From Aliivibrio finisterrensis (GTDB taxonomy: Bacteria > Pseudomonadota > Gammaproteobacteria > Enterobacterales > Vibrionaceae), in contig NZ_WBVP01000006.1 in NCBI RefSeq assembly GCF_008933155.1, forward strand, positions 62,001 through 126,000: DNA of 64,000 nucleotides, given 5' to 3'. This document shows, piece after piece, positions 9,791 through 19,307 of this stretch. Under the pieces are notes generated by a model. That model worked only from the letters and a program-made list of their open reading frames with translations. It did no database searches and was not told where the DNA came from. Numbering within the stretch: position 1 is the stretch's first letter; each line of letters starts with the position of its first letter. The translations under genes were made by a program, and so were the position numbers.

Positions 9791-9875
9791 ATTAACAATA
9801 CTGACTTATTGGTTTAATTTAAGTACATGAAAGATTTACTACTCGATTTTCTTATCCCGATTTGAGGTTACATAG

Positions 9876-9907
9876 TCCCATCTTTATTATTGGTAATAGA
9901 GATGGGA
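9876..9907. terminator. Bidirectional terminator between the glycosidase gene and sapF
   Basis: TCCCATCTTTATTA pairs with TAATAGAGATGGGA (one mismatch) between convergent genes, followed by short T runs on the plus strand. Confidence 0.75.
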
Positions 9908-9922
9908 TTTATTTAGTCTAAT

Positions 9923-10747
9923 CTAGCACTCAATTTTAGGTGTCGCTGCACTAATACGCTGCTTTCTATCATGTGTAGGGGCATCAAAATGGCTCGCTAA
10001 AAGACGCTGTGTAATAGAGTGTTGAGGGTTTGCAAAGATCTCTTGGGTTGGACCTTTTTCTACCACTTCCCCTTCATGCATCACCATTACTTTGTCAGTA
10101 ATATGTTTTACTACACCAATATGTTGCGATACGTAGATAAATGAAATAGCCATCTCTTGTTGAAGCTCTAAAAACAAGTTAATGATTTGAGAGCGCATCG
10201 CCATATCGAGTCCATTCAAGGCTTCATCTGCCACAATAATAGACGGTTGTAAGATTAAAGCTCGAGCCAAACAGACCCGCTGTTTTTGGCCTGTCGCCAG
10301 CATTTGTGGGTAGAAGTAAGCATGTTCAGGTAACAATCCAACACGTTGGAGAGTATCTTTAACTCGGCGCTCTCTTGCTTCTGGAGGCATGCTGGTATTA
10401 CGCTTCAATGGGCCTTCTAGAATACGGCCTATTTGAATTCGAGGATTTAACGACGAGTTAGGATCCTGAAAAATCATACGTATCAGTTTACAACGAGTTT
10501 GAAAATTTTTGTAATCTAAAACCTCACCATTAACTTTAATTGTGCCAGAAGTAGGTTCAACGACACCTGCAAGCATTCTTGCTAATGTTGATTTACCTGA
10601 GCCGTTCGCACCAATAAAACCTATTGTTTGTCCCGCTTCTAATGAAAAGCTGACGGGTTTAACCGCTTCTCGTACTTGCTTGCGAAACAACCCAGTACGA
10701 AAAACGTAATCTTTTTTAAGATCAGTGACCTCAAGAAGCGCAGTCAT
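9923..10747 (-). CDS. sapF: SapF peptide ABC transporter ATPase
   Basis: A 274-residue ATPase, the second ATP-binding subunit of the Sap (sensitivity to antimicrobial peptides) importer, which in relatives takes up antimicrobial peptides or putrescine and affects K+ uptake. Walker A is GANGSGKST, the signature is [15 protein letters not shown], and Walker B is IIVADEAL. I place the start at the ATG of [10 protein letters not shown] because GAGGAG sits just upstream; an upstream TTG would put that ribosome binding site inside the gene. It overlaps the sapD end by 17 bases. Last gene of sapABCDF. Confidence 0.92.
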   Translation of the reverse strand: MTALLEVTDLKKDYVFRTGLFRKQVREAVKPVSFSLEAGQTIGFIGANGSGKSTLARMLAGVVEPTSGTIKVNGEVLDYKNFQTRCKLIRMIFQDPNSSLNPRIQIGRILEGPLKRNTSMPPEARERRVKDTLQRVGLLPEHAYFYPQMLATGQKQRVCLARALILQPSIIVADEALNGLDMAMRSQIINLFLELQQEMAISFIYVSQHIGVVKHITDKVMVMHEGEVVEKGPTQEIFANPQHSITQRLLASHFDAPTHDRKQRISAATPKIEC

Positions 10748-11744
10748 TCTTCTTCTCCTCAAAGTTTAATGGGAAATGGCAGCTAAATTTGTGATCTTTC
10801 ACTTTACGACCTTCTGGGACTTGCACGCATTTTCTTTGAGCATAAGGACAACGAGGACCTAAACGACAGCCGATAGGTAAATGTTGTAATGGTGGAATTG
10901 TTCCAGGTAATGATTCTAACTTGGCTTTATGAGGGATCCCATCTTTGCTAAAATCAGGCATGGCCCTTAGAAGTGCATTAGTATAAGGATGTTTTGGCGC
11001 TTCCAAAATATCCTTACGACAAGCAGACTCAACCGATTGACCGCAGTACATTACGGTGATTCTATCTACCCATTGGGTTAAGGTGATTAAATCATGACTG
11101 ATCAAAAGAATCGTGGTGTTATTAACTTGATTCATGCGGCTTAATAAACGGAATATTTGTGACTGGGTTACGGCATCCAATTCATCGGTTGGTTCATCAG
11201 CAATTAAGATACGAGGCTTATTGGCAATAGCCATAGCGATCATTACTTTTTGACACTCACCATCTGTTAACTCATATGGATAACATTTCATGATGCGTTT
11301 ATGATCTTTGATCCCTACTTTATGAAGTAGAGCAATAGCGCCTTTAGTCCGCCAATTCCAACGCTGCCACCAACTACCAGTAAAGTATTTTGATGGGATC
11401 GCTTCTTTTAATTGGTTACCGACTTGCTCTGATGGATCTAGACAGGTCGACGGTTCTTGGAAGATCATCGCCATTTCACGCCCAATCACTCGGCGGCGTT
11501 CTTTTGGTGACAATGCAAGAAGGTCAATATTACCTAATCGCATTCTATCAGCACTGATCTTCCAGTTATCTTTGGTGATGCCTAAAATTGCTTTAGCGAC
11601 AAGAGACTTACCTGAACCTGATTCACCTACCAGCCCGCGAATTTCACCTTCATTAAGTGTTAGGCTCATACGCTCGACAGCTTTTACCATACCTTGAGGT
11701 GTTTCAAGCTCAATGGTTAAGTGACGAATATCTAATAAAGGCAT
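10731..11744 (-). CDS. sapD: SapD peptide ABC transporter ATPase
   Basis: A 337-residue ATPase of the oligopeptide/dipeptide type and partner of SapF. Walker A is [11 protein letters not shown]; the signature is the degenerate [12 protein letters not shown]; Walker B is [12 protein letters not shown]. The C-terminal oligopeptide-transport extension includes [18 protein letters not shown], a cysteine-rich stretch common to DppD/OppD-type subunits (these can bind an Fe-S cluster). In E. coli SapD (TrkE) confers ATP dependence on the Trk K+ system. Its start overlaps the sapC stop by one base (TAATG), which implies translational coupling. Confidence 0.93.
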   Translation of the reverse strand: MPLLDIRHLTIELETPQGMVKAVERMSLTLNEGEIRGLVGESGSGKSLVAKAILGITKDNWKISADRMRLGNIDLLALSPKERRRVIGREMAMIFQEPSTCLDPSEQVGNQLKEAIPSKYFTGSWWQRWNWRTKGAIALLHKVGIKDHKRIMKCYPYELTDGECQKVMIAMAIANKPRILIADEPTDELDAVTQSQIFRLLSRMNQVNNTTILLISHDLITLTQWVDRITVMYCGQSVESACRKDILEAPKHPYTNALLRAMPDFSKDGIPHKAKLESLPGTIPPLQHLPIGCRLGPRCPYAQRKCVQVPEGRKVKDHKFSCHFPLNFEEKKNDCAS

Positions 11745-12631
11745 TACTCTGTCCCCGCATTTAATGCACGCTGAATACCATCACCAACTAAATTAATGAT
11801 AATAACCGTAAAGGTAATGACGATGCCAGGTAACGTTACTGTCCACGGAGCGGTATAAATTAACTCAATAGAGTCGCCTAACATTGCTCCCCATTCAGGA
11901 CTTGGTGCTTGTGCGCCTAAACCGAGAAAACCGAGAGCAGTAATATCTAAAATAGCCACTGAAATCGCTAATGTCATTTCTGCGACGATAACAATGAGAA
12001 TATTTGGTAATACAGAATTCCACAGAAGGTAAAAGTCGTTCGCACCATCAAGTCGAGCTGCAAGGACATAATCTTTTTCTACCTCATTATGAACCGCGGT
12101 GTATACAGCGCGAATGAAACGAGGAATGAGAGCTAACCAGATTGCTAATAAAATATTAAATTCTCCAAATCCTAAGAAAGCCACAAAAATAATAGCGAGC
12201 AATAGGGAAGGGATAAAGAGAATGATATCTAATAGGTGATTTAAAGCACTCGATAATAGTCCTTTAGTCATACCCGCAAAAATGCCAATGGTGCAACCTA
12301 CAATACCAGAGAATAGCGCTACAATTACAGCGTAACCAAAAGTTAGTTTTGAGCCCATTAATAAGCGAGAGAGAATATCTCGCCCTAAATCATCGGTACC
12401 TAAGAAAAAGGCGACATCTCCTTCTGCACTCCATGATGGAGGCATTAATAGATTATCTGATTGCCACTGAGGATCATAAGGGCTTAACCATGGTGAAGTG
12501 ATGGTTATTATAATAATTAATAATAAGCACCAAAATCCAAACATAGCTAAGGAATTTGATCGAAAACTTAACCAAAAACGTTCCATTTGCGTTGGAATAT
12601 GTTCTTCTTGATAAACGCTATTTGAGAGCAT
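11744..12631 (-). CDS. sapC: SapC peptide ABC transporter permease
   Basis: A 295-residue inner-membrane permease of the DppC type with about six transmembrane helices, the first at about 30-52. The cytoplasmic coupling loop is seen as [20 protein letters not shown] (about 165-185), which carries the EAA-like motif that contacts the ATPases. A long periplasmic loop between helices 1 and 2 contains [17 protein letters not shown], the DppC family signature. It overlaps sapB by 14 bases and sapD by one. Confidence 0.92.
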   Translation of the reverse strand: MLSNSVYQEEHIPTQMERFWLSFRSNSLAMFGFWCLLLIIIITITSPWLSPYDPQWQSDNLLMPPSWSAEGDVAFFLGTDDLGRDILSRLLMGSKLTFGYAVIVALFSGIVGCTIGIFAGMTKGLLSSALNHLLDIILFIPSLLLAIIFVAFLGFGEFNILLAIWLALIPRFIRAVYTAVHNEVEKDYVLAARLDGANDFYLLWNSVLPNILIVIVAEMTLAISVAILDITALGFLGLGAQAPSPEWGAMLGDSIELIYTAPWTVTLPGIVITFTVIIINLVGDGIQRALNAGTE

Positions 12632-13580
12632 AGAACTCTTTCCTTACTAATGGGTTTACTGCTGCACCTAATAAATCAGATAGGACATTTGCGAATAAAA
12701 TAAATGAAGCAACAGTAATTACCCCTGCTTGAACAGCAACAAAATCTTGATTAATAATAGCATCCAAAAGCCAGCGACCAATACCAGGCCAGTTAAAAAT
12801 AGATTCAGTTAAAATAGCTGCAGTAAATAGGCCTGATAGCTGTATACCTAGTTTTGGAATGATGGGCGGTAATGCATTACGAATAATGTGTTTAATCATG
12901 ATTTGAAATTTAGACAGCCCTTTTGTATGAGCGACTTTAATGTAATTTTGAGTAATTACCGTGGAAACAGAAGAGCGCATCAAGCGAATGACTTCTGTCA
13001 TTGGGGCGATTGAAAGCACCAACGTAGGTAATATTAAGTGCTGAATAATGTTTTCGAGCATTTCGGCACGGTACGGAGAGTTAGAAGCTAATACATCGAT
13101 AAAGGCAAACCCTGTTTTAGTATCAAATTCATACAGCAAACTGTAACGACCAGAAACAGGAGTAATACCAAGCTGCAAGCTAAAAAACATCAGTAATATT
13201 AATGCTATCCAAAACAAAGGCATAGCGTAGCCAAGTAAAGCAATGGATGAAATAAAGGTATCCATTGGTTTACCTTGACGCATACCTGCAATGGTCCCAA
13301 CAGGGGTCCCTATGATAAGGGCGATAAAAAAGGCAAAGAAGCACAATTCGATGGTAGCAGGGAAAACACGCAAAATTTCATCTAGCATATTTACACCGTA
13401 TTCATTCACCCCAAGATTTCCGCTAGTTAGCTGACCTAAGTAGTTGAACCACCCAGAGAAGAAAGAGGTTTGTGACCATGCAGAGCTATCGTCAAGACGT
13501 AGAATATTGAAACCGATTAAGGTTAGGATCAATAGCGTAACAATGAATAAATTAAAACGTCGTATCGTGTAAATCCACAT
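12618..13580 (-). CDS. sapB: SapB peptide ABC transporter permease
   Basis: A 320-residue DppB-type permease, the other membrane half of the Sap importer. It has an N-terminal helix (about 9-26), then five more, with the EAA-like loop MRSSVSTVITQNYIKVAHTKGLS at about residues 200-222 (shown by its ends MRSSVS and HTKGLS). The GLFTAAILTESIFNWPGIG stretch near residue 250 is typical of the family. The first base of its ATG is the last base of the sapA stop (TAATG), so translation is coupled. Confidence 0.92.
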   Translation of the reverse strand: MWIYTIRRFNLFIVTLLILTLIGFNILRLDDSSAWSQTSFFSGWFNYLGQLTSGNLGVNEYGVNMLDEILRVFPATIELCFFAFFIALIIGTPVGTIAGMRQGKPMDTFISSIALLGYAMPLFWIALILLMFFSLQLGITPVSGRYSLLYEFDTKTGFAFIDVLASNSPYRAEMLENIIQHLILPTLVLSIAPMTEVIRLMRSSVSTVITQNYIKVAHTKGLSKFQIMIKHIIRNALPPIIPKLGIQLSGLFTAAILTESIFNWPGIGRWLLDAIINQDFVAVQAGVITVASFILFANVLSDLLGAAVNPLVRKEFYALK

Positions 13581-15205
13581 TATATCTCCTCCTTAATTCT
13601 GATAATGTTATGGAATGGATAGGTATTGAATGGACTTAATGTAAAACCGTGTAACGAAGATTGGTTCGCTTGATATTTTACGCCATGTGCTAATGGTATT
13701 ATTGGCATTTCTTCGCTCAATAGATTTTGGATCTGACGATATAAGTTAATACGATAGCGAGGTTGATTAGTTTCTTTTGCTAAATCAAGCAAGAAATCAA
13801 ACTCCTCATTACACCAATTGGCAACACCGAATCCCGCTTGTTTTGCGTCACACGAAAGCAATGGGCGAAGCATAGTATCAGGGTCTGAGCTGTTAGCATT
13901 CCAGCCAGTTAATACTAAATCGATGTTATTTTCTGCGAGTTCATTACGGTTTAACAAATCGCTAGTAATTAATTTAAGCTTAATCCCGATGTCTGCAAAA
14001 TTGTTCTGAATGATTTCAGCTGACTTTTTAGGACTTGGATTATAAGAGTTATTATCAAGAGGCACCCACATCGTCAGTTCAATTTCATCTTCTATACCAG
14101 CTTCACGTAATAATCCTTTTGCATAATTTAGATTATAGCGAATAAAAGAGCTGTCATTACCATAAGCCCAAGAAGCAGGAGGTAAGATCGACTTTGCCTC
14201 AATACCTGAATTATAGTAAACCGAGTTAATTAAGCTTGAACGGTCAATCGCAAAATTGAGGGCTTTACGCACGCGTTGATCTTGTAATAATGGGTTTTCT
14301 GTATTGATAGCAATAAAAGCAACGTTAGTTGCTGTTTGTGAATACAAAGTCAATTCGTCATTTTCAATAATAATAGGTAATTGACTGGATATAGGGTTTG
14401 CTACCACATCACACTCTTGGCGCAATAGTTTTGCTAATGAACCTGTCCCTCTACTTGATATATCAAATACCACTTGCGACATCTTAGCCTTACCTTGCCA
14501 GTAGTTGTCGTGTCGTTTTAAACGCACCATTTCACTTTTTTGAAATTGCGCCAGTTTAAAAGGACCAGTACCGACAGGCAGTGAATCAACTAGGTTTTTA
14601 TCGTCAGAGGCCGCAAGTTGCTGGGCATATTCTTTGGAGAGAATAACCGCGTAAGAGGTTGCTAAAGAAGATAAAAAGGTATTATCAGGTGAAGAAAGCG
14701 TGAATTGAACCTGATGCGGGTTAATGGCTTCTATTGAGGTCACTGTTTGAGGGAAATTGATACTATCAAACCATGGGTAATGCCCTGAATTGACATTGTG
14801 ATATGAATTATCAGGGTTTATTATGCGCTCAAAACTAAAAACAACGTCATTCGCATTTAAAAAGCGTGTTGGTGTAAATAAGTCAGTAGTATGAAATGCA
14901 ACGTTAGGTTGTAAAGTAAAAGTGTAAACCGTTCCTGTCTTATCAACTTGCCATTCGCTTGCTAAATTTGGCGATGGCTTTTGCGTAACAGGATCAATAA
15001 TAAGCAGGCGATCATAGATCTGAGCGCTAACGGCTTCAAGAATGCTGTTTTCATCAGAGATTTGTGGATTAAAAGTATCCAGATTTCCTGACTCACAGTA
15101 AACGAACCCTGTTTCATGGATTGTTTGTTTAATCCCCGCATCATAACAACCCACAAGACTAAATAATCCTGTTGCAGTTATGAGTATGCGCGCAATAATT
15201 TTCAT
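13580..15205 (-). CDS. sapA: SapA peptide-binding protein, predicted lipoprotein
   Basis: A 541-residue solute-binding protein of the SBP_bac_5 (DppA/OppA) family that captures peptides outside the inner membrane for SapBCDF. The N-terminus MKIIARILITATGLFSLVGC is a lipoprotein signal with lipobox LVGC and Cys20 as the lipidation site, so it is probably membrane-tethered, unlike the soluble periplasmic SapA of enterics. Family signatures include LASEWQVDKTGTVYTFTLQ and the LRQECDVVANP region. First gene of the operon; pspF ends 85 bases upstream on the same strand with no clear terminator between, so read-through is possible. Confidence 0.92.
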   Translation of the reverse strand: MKIIARILITATGLFSLVGCYDAGIKQTIHETGFVYCESGNLDTFNPQISDENSILEAVSAQIYDRLLIIDPVTQKPSPNLASEWQVDKTGTVYTFTLQPNVAFHTTDLFTPTRFLNANDVVFSFERIINPDNSYHNVNSGHYPWFDSINFPQTVTSIEAINPHQVQFTLSSPDNTFLSSLATSYAVILSKEYAQQLAASDDKNLVDSLPVGTGPFKLAQFQKSEMVRLKRHDNYWQGKAKMSQVVFDISSRGTGSLAKLLRQECDVVANPISSQLPIIIENDELTLYSQTATNVAFIAINTENPLLQDQRVRKALNFAIDRSSLINSVYYNSGIEAKSILPPASWAYGNDSSFIRYNLNYAKGLLREAGIEDEIELTMWVPLDNNSYNPSPKKSAEIIQNNFADIGIKLKLITSDLLNRNELAENNIDLVLTGWNANSSDPDTMLRPLLSCDAKQAGFGVANWCNEEFDFLLDLAKETNQPRYRINLYRQIQNLLSEEMPIIPLAHGVKYQANQSSLHGFTLSPFNTYPFHNIIRIKEEI

Positions 15206-15290
15206 AATGACCGCAGCTTTTTATCGATTTTAATTAATGAACCTGCCATTTTATACCCAAGTGACTGGTTCTGCACTTAAATATCTAAGA

Positions 15291-16307
15291 TTATCCCTTG
15301 ATTGTGGTCAAGAGTTGGTGCTTTTTCAATAATCCACGAAATTGATGGTAAGTAATGCCTAATTCTTCAGCGGCTTTTCGTTGATGATGTTGTGATTTTA
15401 ATAGCGCTTGTTCAAGTAGTGCTTTTTCTTGCTCTATTTGAAATTGTTTTAAATTCAATGGCAGCGATATAGCCTGCTCTTCTCTTTCTTGAACATTGAG
15501 TATAGTTGAAGGAGAAGAGGTTAACTGAGAGTCTGCCCATGGAGAAACAAAAGGGTTGAGCTGAATTGACTCGATTTGAGCCTCTTCATGATTATGCTTA
15601 AACACGGCTCTTTCAATACAGTTTCTTAACTCACGGACGTTACCGGGCCAGTCATAACCTAAGATTTGATGCTGAGCATAACGTGAAAATCCTGCAAAAT
15701 ACGTTAAGTTCATTTCTTGGCACATCTTTATGGCAAAATGTTCGGCAAGTAACAGTACGTCTTGCTCTCGGTATCGTAGCGGGGGTAAATGAATCACATC
15801 AAAAGATAATCGATCTAATAAATCAGCTCTAAATTTATTTTCTGCTATTAAGTCTTGCGGGTTTTGGTTGGTCGCACAAATCAAGCGAACGTCTGCTTTT
15901 AAGGTTTGAGATCCACCAACGCGTTCATATTCACCATACTCAATCACTCGAAGCAACTTTTCTTGTACGGTTAAAGGCGCGGTTCCTAGTTCATCTAAAA
16001 AGAGGGAACCACCATCAGCACGTTCGAATCGACCTTGATGACGCTGTTTTGCTCCTGTAAATGAGCCTGCGTCATGACCAAAAAGTTCAGAATCTAATGT
16101 GCCAGAGCTTAAGGCGGCACAGTTTAAACTCACTAGTGGCTCATCCCATCGCTTTGATAGAAAGTGAAGTCGTTGAGCAATTAACTCTTTCCCGGTTCCG
16201 CGTTCACCAAGAATTAGGATTGGTCTATCTATCGTCGCCAATTGAGATGCCTGGTCTAACGCAGATAAAAACGCATCCGATTCGCCGATTAAGCTGTCTT
16301 TTCTCAT
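15291..16307 (-). CDS. pspF: PspF sigma-54 enhancer-binding activator of the phage shock operon
   Basis: A 338-residue AAA+ activator lacking a receiver domain, as in PspF. Walker A is GERGTGKELIAQRL; the sigma-54 contact loop reads GSFTGA rather than the usual GAFTGA; Walker B is GGSLFLDELG; the arginine-finger region is FRADLLDRLSFDVI. A Fis-type helix-turn-helix ends the protein (QRKAAEELGITYHQFRGLL). PspF drives pspA under membrane stress and is held inactive by PspA. It is divergent from pspA, the standard arrangement, with 192 bases between. Confidence 0.95.
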   Translation of the reverse strand: MRKDSLIGESDAFLSALDQASQLATIDRPILILGERGTGKELIAQRLHFLSKRWDEPLVSLNCAALSSGTLDSELFGHDAGSFTGAKQRHQGRFERADGGSLFLDELGTAPLTVQEKLLRVIEYGEYERVGGSQTLKADVRLICATNQNPQDLIAENKFRADLLDRLSFDVIHLPPLRYREQDVLLLAEHFAIKMCQEMNLTYFAGFSRYAQHQILGYDWPGNVRELRNCIERAVFKHNHEEAQIESIQLNPFVSPWADSQLTSSPSTILNVQEREEQAISLPLNLKQFQIEQEKALLEQALLKSQHHQRKAAEELGITYHQFRGLLKKHQLLTTIKG

Positions 16308-16421
16308 GCTTTACCTTAACTTAACTGGTCAATGTTGCTAAAAAATGGTCATTTTAATCATAGCTTAAAATAGTGCGCCCGTCGATTTATTGTAAGTCAT
16401 TGACTTTTAATGAGTTAAAAC

Positions 16422-16437
16422 TTGGCATATATTGTGT
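16422..16437 (+). promoter_or_regulatory. Sigma-54 promoter of pspABC
   Basis: TTGGCATATATTGTGT keeps the GG of the -24 element and the G of the -12 element with the right spacing. The E. coli psp promoter likewise has TTGT rather than TTGC at -12. It lies about 63 bases before the pspA start and is consistent with PspF control. Confidence 0.7.
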
Positions 16438-16499
16438 ATTGGTCATAGTAGAGATTAAAAATAGTTATCTAAATTGATATTAATTGAGAGGAATAAATT

Positions 16500-17165
16500 A
16501 TGGGTATTTTTTCACGCTTTGCAGACATCGTTAATGCCAATGTAACTTCTTTACTGGATAAAGCCGAAAATCCAGAAAAAATGATCCGTTTAATCATTCA
16601 AGAGATGGAAGACACATTAGTTGAAGTTCGAACTGCATCAGCAAAAGCAATCGCAGATAAAAAAGAGCTGACACGCAAAATTGGTTCAATTGAAGCGCAA
16701 GTGATCGATTGGCAAGAAAAGGCAAGTTTAGCCTTAGTTAAACAACGTGAAGACTTAGCGCGTTCAGCATTGATTGAAAAACAAAAAGTACAAGACGTAC
16801 TATCAAGCCTAAAAACAGAATTCATCCTTGTAGAAGAAAGCATTGAGAAGCTGACCACAGAATTAACTGAGTTAGAGACTAAACTGACTGAAACTCGTGC
16901 GCGTCAACAAGCCTTAGTGATCCGTCAACAAACAGCGCAGCATCGTAACGACATTAAAGCGCATACGCATTCAGGTAAAACAGAACGTGCAATGGCAAAG
17001 TTTGAACAATATGAGCGTCGTATTGACGAATTGGACGCAAAGGCAGACACTTACTCAATGGGTAAAGCAAACTCACTAGAACAAGAATTTGCAGAGCTGC
17101 AAGCGCAAGATGAAATTGAAAAAGAATTAGAGCGCCTAAAAGAACAAATGAAGAAAGACGCATAA
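16500..17165 (+). CDS. pspA: PspA phage shock protein, membrane-stress effector
   Basis: A 221-residue coiled-coil protein of the PspA/IM30 (ESCRT-III-like) family. The N-terminal amphipathic helix MGIFSRFADIVNANVTSLL binds stressed membranes, followed by AENPEKMIRLIIQEMEDTLVEVR, here shown by its start AENPEKMIRLI, and long helices to the end. PspA both supports the inner membrane and inhibits PspF. Length equals the E. coli protein (222). The ribosome binding site GAGAGGAA precedes the start. First gene of pspABC. Confidence 0.96.
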   Translation: MGIFSRFADIVNANVTSLLDKAENPEKMIRLIIQEMEDTLVEVRTASAKAIADKKELTRKIGSIEAQVIDWQEKASLALVKQREDLARSALIEKQKVQDVLSSLKTEFILVEESIEKLTTELTELETKLTETRARQQALVIRQQTAQHRNDIKAHTHSGKTERAMAKFEQYERRIDELDAKADTYSMGKANSLEQEFAELQAQDEIEKELERLKEQMKKDA

Positions 17166-17210
17166 TAGATTACAAGAATTGATCGAATTTGAATTACTAA
17201 GGAGAAAACA

Positions 17211-17435
17211 ATGAGCGGCTTTTTTGCTTTCCCATTGGTCATATTTTTTATTTTTGTTGCACCGTTATGGCTGTTTTTACATTACCGAAGTAAAGGAAAA
17301 ACAGCGCAAGGTTTGTCACAAGAAGATACACAGTTATTAAAAGCGATGACAGAGCGTGCGGATAAAATGCAACGTCGTGTTGAAACATTAGAGAAAATTC
17401 TGGATGCAGAATCCCCAAGTTGGAGGGAGCGCTAA
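17211..17435 (+). CDS. pspB: PspB phage shock protein B
   Basis: A 74-residue inner-membrane protein. One transmembrane helix (about residues 5-24) is followed by a basic linker and a leucine-zipper-like helix (LLKAMTERADKMQRRVETLEKIL). With PspC it senses membrane stress and draws PspA away from PspF. AAGGAG lies just before the start. Its TAA overlaps the pspC ATG. Confidence 0.93.
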   Translation: MSGFFAFPLVIFFIFVAPLWLFLHYRSKGKTAQGLSQEDTQLLKAMTERADKMQRRVETLEKILDAESPSWRER

Positions 17436-17821
17436 TGTCAAAAGAACTGTATAGAGATACTCGAAACGGAAAAATTGGTGGTGTTTGTGCAGGTATTGCA
17501 CAGTACTTTGGTATTGAGCCGTGGATAGTACGTATTTTAGTAGTATCTGCCGCGTTATTCAGTGCGGGTTTTCTTGTTATGCTGGCGTACTTTGCAGCCA
17601 TGTTGTTTTTAGATAAAGCACCAGTTGAAATGTACTACCGCACAGAAGAAAAACGCGAGCACACAGTAAAAAGTAAACCATGGCAAGCGGGTCAATCAGC
17701 ATCAGAAGTGATTAAGCGTGTTGATAAAGACATGGCCAGAATGGAAGAGAAGATCCGCCGAATGGAAGGGTATGTTACTTCTTCGGAATACAAGGTTCGC
17801 CGCGAATTTCGTAACCTTTAA
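17435..17821 (+). CDS. pspC: PspC phage shock protein C
   Basis: A 128-residue inner-membrane protein of the PspC family. The N-terminal LYRDTRNGKIGGVCAGIAQYFG (about 4-25, given here by its ends LYRDTR and GIAQYFG) is the domain signature, followed by one or two membrane helices (about 30-58) and a cytoplasmic or periplasmic coiled tail. The start is the ATG in TAATG at the pspB stop; GGAGGGAG within the pspB end is its ribosome binding site, and an upstream in-frame ATG lies before that site. No pspD or pspE follows. Confidence 0.93.
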   Translation: MSKELYRDTRNGKIGGVCAGIAQYFGIEPWIVRILVVSAALFSAGFLVMLAYFAAMLFLDKAPVEMYYRTEEKREHTVKSKPWQAGQSASEVIKRVDKDMARMEEKIRRMEGYVTSSEYKVRREFRNL

Positions 17822-17846
17822 TTAAGCAATAACTAAGACCTTGTTC

Positions 17847-17880
17847 ATGGGGTGTTCAGATTCAGTTCTGTACACTCCAT
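17847..17880 (+). terminator. Hairpin after pspC
   Basis: ATGGGGTGT pairs with ACACTCCAT with an inner TCAGA/TCTG stem; only a broken T-rich tail follows, so termination may be partial and ycjXF may be read through. Confidence 0.5.
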
Positions 17881-17909
17881 TTGTTGTTTGTAGAAAGAGA
17901 GAAATATGA

Positions 17910-19307
17910 ATGAGTAGATTAACCAAAGAAATGAATAAATTAGTTAGCCGAAGCATGGATCGCCACGTCAAATTGGCGGTTACAGGGCTATCGCGCGCAG
18001 GTAAGACGGCGTTTATTACCTCTTTGGTTAATCAGTGCTTACATGCCGCTTCAAGCGATAAATTACCTTTATTATCAGTGACTCGTGAAGGGCGAATGAT
18101 TGGTGCGAAACGCATACCGCAATCAAATCTTTCTATTCCTAGTTTTACATATGATGAAGGGATGGATTCATTACTTGCTGAGCCGCCAACCTGGCCTGAA
18201 CCTACACGGGATGTGAGTGAATTACGTTTAGCTATTAAATTTAAACCTAAATCGGGTGTGTTAAAACATTTGCAAGACAGCGCGACTTTATACGTTGATA
18301 TTGTCGATTATCCGGGAGAGTGGCTATTGGATCTTCCATTACTGGATATGGATTATCTTGAATGGTCAAAGCAACAGCAGGTTAACTTAACTGGACATAG
18401 AAAAATACTCTCTGAAGCATGGCTAAAAGAGGCGAAAAAGTTAGATCCTTTAGCGCCAGTCGATGAAAAACAAATCAGTCATATTGCAGAGTTATTTACT
18501 CAGTATCTTCATAGCTGTAAAGATTCTCAGGGTCTGCACTGGGTACAACCGGGGCGTTTTGTATTACCTGGAGAACTAGCGGGTGCACCGGTCTTGCAGT
18601 TTTTCCCATTTATGTTTTTGCATAAATACACAGAAGAAGAGCTAGCAAAAGCGAAGAAAGATTCGAATATTTCGATACTAAAAAAACGCTATAAACATTA
18701 TCAACAGCACGTTGTGAAGAAGTTTTATAACGACCATTTTAGACATTTTGATCGCCAAATTGTCTTGGTCGACTGTTTACAGCCATTAAATGCAGGTGAA
18801 CAGTCATTTAATGATATGCGCCAAGCGGTTGATCAACTGATGCACAGCTTTCAATATGGTAAAAGTTCGATGTTAAAACGTCTGTTTTCGCCAAAAATTG
18901 ATAAGGTACTATTTGCGGCAACCAAGGCTGATCATGTGACACCAGAGCAACACCCAAACATGGTTTTGTTACTGCAACAGATGATCCATCAAACATGGCA
19001 AGAAACGGCGTATGAAGGCATCAAGATGGAGTGCATGAGTATTGCGTCTATTCAAGCGACTACGGCGGGAATGATTGATGAAAATGGTGAGCTATTTTCT
19101 GCTATTTCAGGAGTAAGCTCTGAGCAGCAGCCATTAATGATGTTTCCGGGCGAAGTGCCAAAACGTATACCAAGTAAAGCCTATTGGGAAACAGAACCGT
19201 TTAACTTTATGAGTTTTCAACCGTTGCACAATGAGAATGACAAACCGCTGCAACACATCCGAATGGATAAGGCGATGCAGTTCTTGCTAGGAGATAAATT
19301 AGTATGA
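17910..19307 (+). CDS. ycjX: YcjX, P-loop protein of the psp regulon
   Basis: A 465-residue cytoplasmic P-loop NTPase-like protein (DUF463 family). The P-loop is GLSRAGKTAFITSL (about 26-39), and LYVDIVDYPGEWLLDLPLL (about 127-145) holds the switch-like DYPGEW. Homologues bind GDP/GTP-like nucleotides and are induced with psp in E. coli. Its exact role is unknown. The gene follows pspC by 88 bases and its stop overlaps the ycjF start by four bases (ATGA). Confidence 0.92.
   Translation: MSRLTKEMNKLVSRSMDRHVKLAVTGLSRAGKTAFITSLVNQCLHAASSDKLPLLSVTREGRMIGAKRIPQSNLSIPSFTYDEGMDSLLAEPPTWPEPTRDVSELRLAIKFKPKSGVLKHLQDSATLYVDIVDYPGEWLLDLPLLDMDYLEWSKQQQVNLTGHRKILSEAWLKEAKKLDPLAPVDEKQISHIAELFTQYLHSCKDSQGLHWVQPGRFVLPGELAGAPVLQFFPFMFLHKYTEEELAKAKKDSNISILKKRYKHYQQHVVKKFYNDHFRHFDRQIVLVDCLQPLNAGEQSFNDMRQAVDQLMHSFQYGKSSMLKRLFSPKIDKVLFAATKADHVTPEQHPNMVLLLQQMIHQTWQETAYEGIKMECMSIASIQATTAGMIDENGELFSAISGVSSEQQPLMMFPGEVPKRIPSKAYWETEPFNFMSFQPLHNENDKPLQHIRMDKAMQFLLGDKLV

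Noticed and set aside
10748-10762. Upstream TTG start for sapF
   Set aside because: It would place the GAGGAG ribosome binding site inside the gene; the resulting MRRRR start is not family-like.
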